NCBI GenBank assembly: GCA_013397455.1
Contig: VYZB01000218.1
Location: 483,408 to 547,407 of the forward strand
Source of the DNA: Crotophaga sulcirostris
Taxonomy: Eukaryota > Chordata > Aves > Cuculiformes > Crotophagidae
Direction: 5' to 3'
Length of the DNA stretch: 64,000 bases
A model generated the notes under the pieces. That model was given only the letters and a program-made list of their open reading frames with translations. It was not told the DNA's origin and ran no database searches. The position numbers and the translations under genes are program-made. Within the stretch, counting starts at the first letter, position 1, and every line of letters starts with the position of its first letter. This document shows positions 60,538 to 64,000 of the stretch, in pieces.

Positions 60538-63500
60538 GAGGAATTGATGAACTTTAGTCCACTCTACCCTTGTGGGATGAGACAGTTTTTTTACAAACAG
60601 CTTAAGGCCTCTCTCAATTTTATTTCACCCACAACAGCTGGAGGGCTTCCCAGCAGCTTTAACTATTCTGTGGGACTGAATCATTTTGGAAGAGCAGGAA
60701 GAGGTTAAGCCAGACCACAGACAGTCCCATCCCAGTGCAAGCAAGCCTCTCCAAGGAACATGCAGGGCACTGCACCCTAACTTACACCAGATGCCCAACC
60801 CCAGTCAGCCCCTGTGCCCAGGAGGCGGCTGCAGTCCTGCCACCCACCCACTCCGTGTCAGCTGGTACCCACAGCTGGACCATGGCCAAAGCCAACAGGA
60901 GCTCTGCTGCAAGGCTTTGGGTGAGTTTCTCCCAAGCCACATTTGCTCATGGAGGCAATAAAATTGTAAGACTTGGCAGAGAAAGATGTGTGGCTTTGCG
61001 TGCCATAGTCTTGATAGTGGGTCTTGTCCTGAAGGGCTCCCCACAACAGCAGATGCCCTAGAAGTGCTTTTTTCTTTTTCTCCCCTCAAACTTCACTTAC
61101 ATAGGAGAGATTTTCTAGACTGTTAGGTTTCTGAAGCAGCAAACTTGAATGGCAGGGCTCATGATTATTTTTCTTTGCAGAGGAGTACCAGTAGAGGCCA
61201 CCACAAATCCAACTCAGCAGGTTCCCACTTGCACAGCAGGGTGAGTGGGTTCACCCACATTGAAGGGAAAAGGCACTTGGAGGTGGGATCAGGACCTCAG
61301 CTATAACGGGGCTTGCATTTGAACAAGGCATTAAAGTAAGCCTCATCACTGGCAGCCAGTAGAAACTCTTCATGTGTTGTTCACAGTTTTGTTTTTATTC
61401 CCCTATTCCTCAGTTTGAAGCTTATTATAACATTCAGAAAAATGCAAGGATAAGTAATACGACAGTATTTCCTGGGAACCAAGTGCTGTGGCATTCAACA
61501 GAAGAAAGCCCAGTGAATCTTTCCCAAGAGGGGCTAGGGTTAAGCTGTCATCCCTATATTCTCTTGCAGTTCGCAACAAAACCTCACTCACTGATGTCAA
61601 ATCCCATTTTTGCTAAGAGAAACCAATGCAAGCCAGCTATTTCTCCTCTCAGTTTTCTCCCCAGTCATCATCTCAAACTCCTGTATAACTGCAGGCCCCA
61701 TTCTCACACCCACTTGTTCCATAGGAGCAGCTACTGGTTGAACAAAGTACCCAGAAACAGGCAACACATCTGTACTGCCAAATAAGGTTGCTTCACTTTA
61801 ACAGTTCTAAGTCACTGCTGGACTAACAAATGCAGAGTGACCAGGTCAGCTCAAGTGAAGACTTGTTTCAGGGCTTATACACACTAGTGTAAACTGCAGT
61901 CTGAAATGCAAGCTAATTTTGCAGTCACAAAGCATACATTTTCTATAGGTGAGTAGTTGTGGAAGGGAGATACTCAAATTATATATTTTTGGTTGATGCT
62001 CTTGAAGGAGCATCTTGAACTGGAGGTAAGAGCAAGGTGACTTTTAAAAAAAACTTTTTATTTTTTTAAAGGCCCCAATTTCTAACTGACTACAAACAAA
62101 GTGATCTTGTCCTTGTTATTACCGAAATACTGAAGCAATATTGCAATTTCAAGTACTTCAGCAATCTTCCAACTCTCTTTCTACCTGTGTGCACTTCCAT
62201 GTTGTGGCATGAAGGAGGATCAGCAGAGAAACAGTATGCCTGTAAGTTTACAGAGACCATTTGTTTTATCATGACACTAGTTCCTTTTTCTTACTGCTTT
62301 TCCATAACTTTCCTCACACACAAAAAAACCCCTTCCTAGTAGTACTTTTAATTTCTATTTTACTACTGACTACAGATCCTAAATAAGATAAAGCTAGGTG
62401 CTGATTATCGCATGTATGATGTTTATTTACAAGACATGTCTCAGCTGTAGGTGCCAAGCAGAAGTCCTAGAAGCTAGAAGTTTAGAAGCTGTGTTCTGAG
62501 GGTCTTACTTGTTATGGCAGGACAGAGCTTTTCTCAGCATCCATCAACATCTAGTAACCAAACAACACTAAGTGCAGGAGACCAATTCCTCCCACAGCCA
62601 GAAGTTTTAGCACCTGGCAGTTCCTATGCTAGCACAGCCTTCATACTGGTCATATGCAACACCTCCAAGGCACTTGCTACTGTGGGCTAGTAAATAGAAC
62701 CTCCTAAAACTGTGTATGTTCGAGCTTGTGCTAGAAAGCATCATCCAACAACCTCTTCTAAAAATGTACACAATTTTTTTTTAAAAGCTGTGCATAAAAG
62801 AAAAAATACAACAGTATAAAACTGTTTAAATATCAGCCATGCAGCTCTACACAATCAGTGGCAGATCCTGCAAACACACTGCATAGAAAATGTTCTCCAG
62901 CACATGCATATATATGAGTTCATCAGGCTTGAAGAAACATTAAGAATATCTTAAGCTCTTGCTTATTCCAAAAGTTTTCATTAAAAAGTCATTTTTTATT
63001 TCCTTAGCAGGAAGGCTTTCAGCCATCTAGAACTTCCATAAGCAGAGTGCACAGTTCACCTCATTAATATACTTCTAAAAGAAACCATAAAACCACAACC
63101 CCCGAATGCTGGCTCTCCAGCACTGCTTCTAGATCTTAGATGGGGCCATTTACCAGAACCAGCAGGTCCTTTTGAATCAAAACAGTAGAAAGGCCTCATT
63201 TTTATGGAGCCCAAATGGCAAAAAGAGAACAGCAGCCTTCAACCAAGGTCAGATTAAAATCCCCCACTCTGGGTTAAGCAGAGGGGCATTAATTGCAGAT
63301 TCTGTGGAGACTGATCCTGGGATCAAGAGGCACTCACGTCCAGCCTGGGTGCAAATCTGAGAGTCACAAAACCCAGCATTTACAAAGCAAGCCCACCTTT
63401 CCCATTCACCCACCAACAGCATTTGGAGGCAATAGGCAAGTGTAAACCAGTAGCTATAGCTAATTACTGCTGCCAGCTATTTATAAGTCATTCTTCACTG

Positions 63501-63945
63501 TCTAGTTATGTGTTATTGAGCACGACAGGTCATTAATTGAGCATTATGGGTTAAAACCACATAAATCAAGGTTACAGTGATAAACAGGAAAAAAAGCAAA
63601 TCTGCTTTCTCCCAACTGCTTATGCTACCTATTTGAGACTGAACACACCATAGATTCACAGATACCTTTATTTTGTAGTCTCAGATAGACCTCCATCTGT
63701 CATTAAATCAATAGCCTATAAAGAAAAGAAGGAAGCGTGACAAAAGATATTGAACATCTGAAAGGTTTTTGCAAAGAGGATGAGAGCATATCATCCTCCA
63801 TATTCACCAGGGACAGATAGTTCAGTTGGCTTAAAATGACAATAAGAAGAAATTTACACCGGCTATTAGGAAACTGTGGGGAGGAAGTGGTTGAGGGAAG
63901 ATGAACAATGGCAAAAACAAAGACACAACCCTCCCCAAGTGTAAG
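60538..63945. other. Non-coding sequence after the LTR
   Basis: No retroviral internal region follows the LTR and no exon is recognised. Open frames near 60.7-61.1 kb and 61.4-61.8 kb have no recognisable domain. Confidence 0.5.
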
Positions 63946-64000
63946 GACCAGAACAGGTCACCCAGAGGTGCCCACAGTGTCAGTCCCTGGAGGCTTTTCA
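63946..64000 (+). mobile_element. CR1 LINE fragment at right edge
   Basis: The stretch gaacaggtcacccagaggtg, followed by a segment ending gtccctggaggcttttca, matches the CR1 3' UTR (consensus: aacaggttgcccagag ... catccctggaggtgttcaa). It continues beyond the window. Sequence just before it (63860-63945) may be decayed CR1 but is not convincing. Confidence 0.6.

Noticed and set aside
1..64000. CRISPR arrays, operons, tRNA/rRNA or other RNA genes
   Set aside because: No regularly spaced direct repeats with unique spacers, no tRNA B-box with matching cloverleaf, and no rRNA or snRNA signature seen; the DNA is vertebrate.

Overview
This is vertebrate, very probably avian, nuclear DNA. It is AT-rich and exon-poor, and the interspersed repeats I can recognise are nearly all CR1 (chicken repeat 1) LINE fragments plus one solo-LTR-like element. 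I see no Alu-, B1- or MIR-type SINEs. Recognisable repeats cover only about 4-5% of the window, which is typical of birds. There is no prokaryotic gene organisation, and almost all open frames are chance frames.

The only gene I can name is GPM6B (neuronal membrane glycoprotein M6-B, PLP/DM20/M6 proteolipid family), on the minus strand. Three coding exons are visible, and their splice sites and phases fit together: exon 1 with the start codon (19029 down to 18969), a 120-nt cassette exon (11648 down to 11529), and the 187-nt exon with the first transmembrane segment (821 down to 635). Every junction has the same phase (one base of a Gly or Val codon), so the cassette can be included or skipped without changing frame. 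The remaining exons lie beyond the left edge (below position 1). Exon 1 sits next to a CpG-rich, promoter-like stretch (about 19030-19540). That stretch carries a 16-nt G tract, small upstream ORFs, and a TATA/CRE-like pair facing the opposite (+) direction.

From about 19.5 kb to 64 kb I find no exon I can defend. This is either the upstream flank of GPM6B or a long intron behind a more distal first exon. It holds CR1 copies (42.3, 46.2-47.3, 58.4 and 63.95 kb), a solo LTR of avian ERV type (about 59.9-60.5 kb) with an internal degenerate repeat of about 39 bp, a CpG cluster at 28.6-29.0 kb, microsatellites and homopolymers, and several AT-rich stretches with clustered homeodomain-type ATTA cores that may be conserved non-coding elements.

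I find no CRISPR array, operon, RNA gene or obviously new molecular system. The points most worth a second look are the divergent cassette exon of GPM6B, the unusual start-codon neighbourhood with its possible bidirectional promoter, and the structured LTR.
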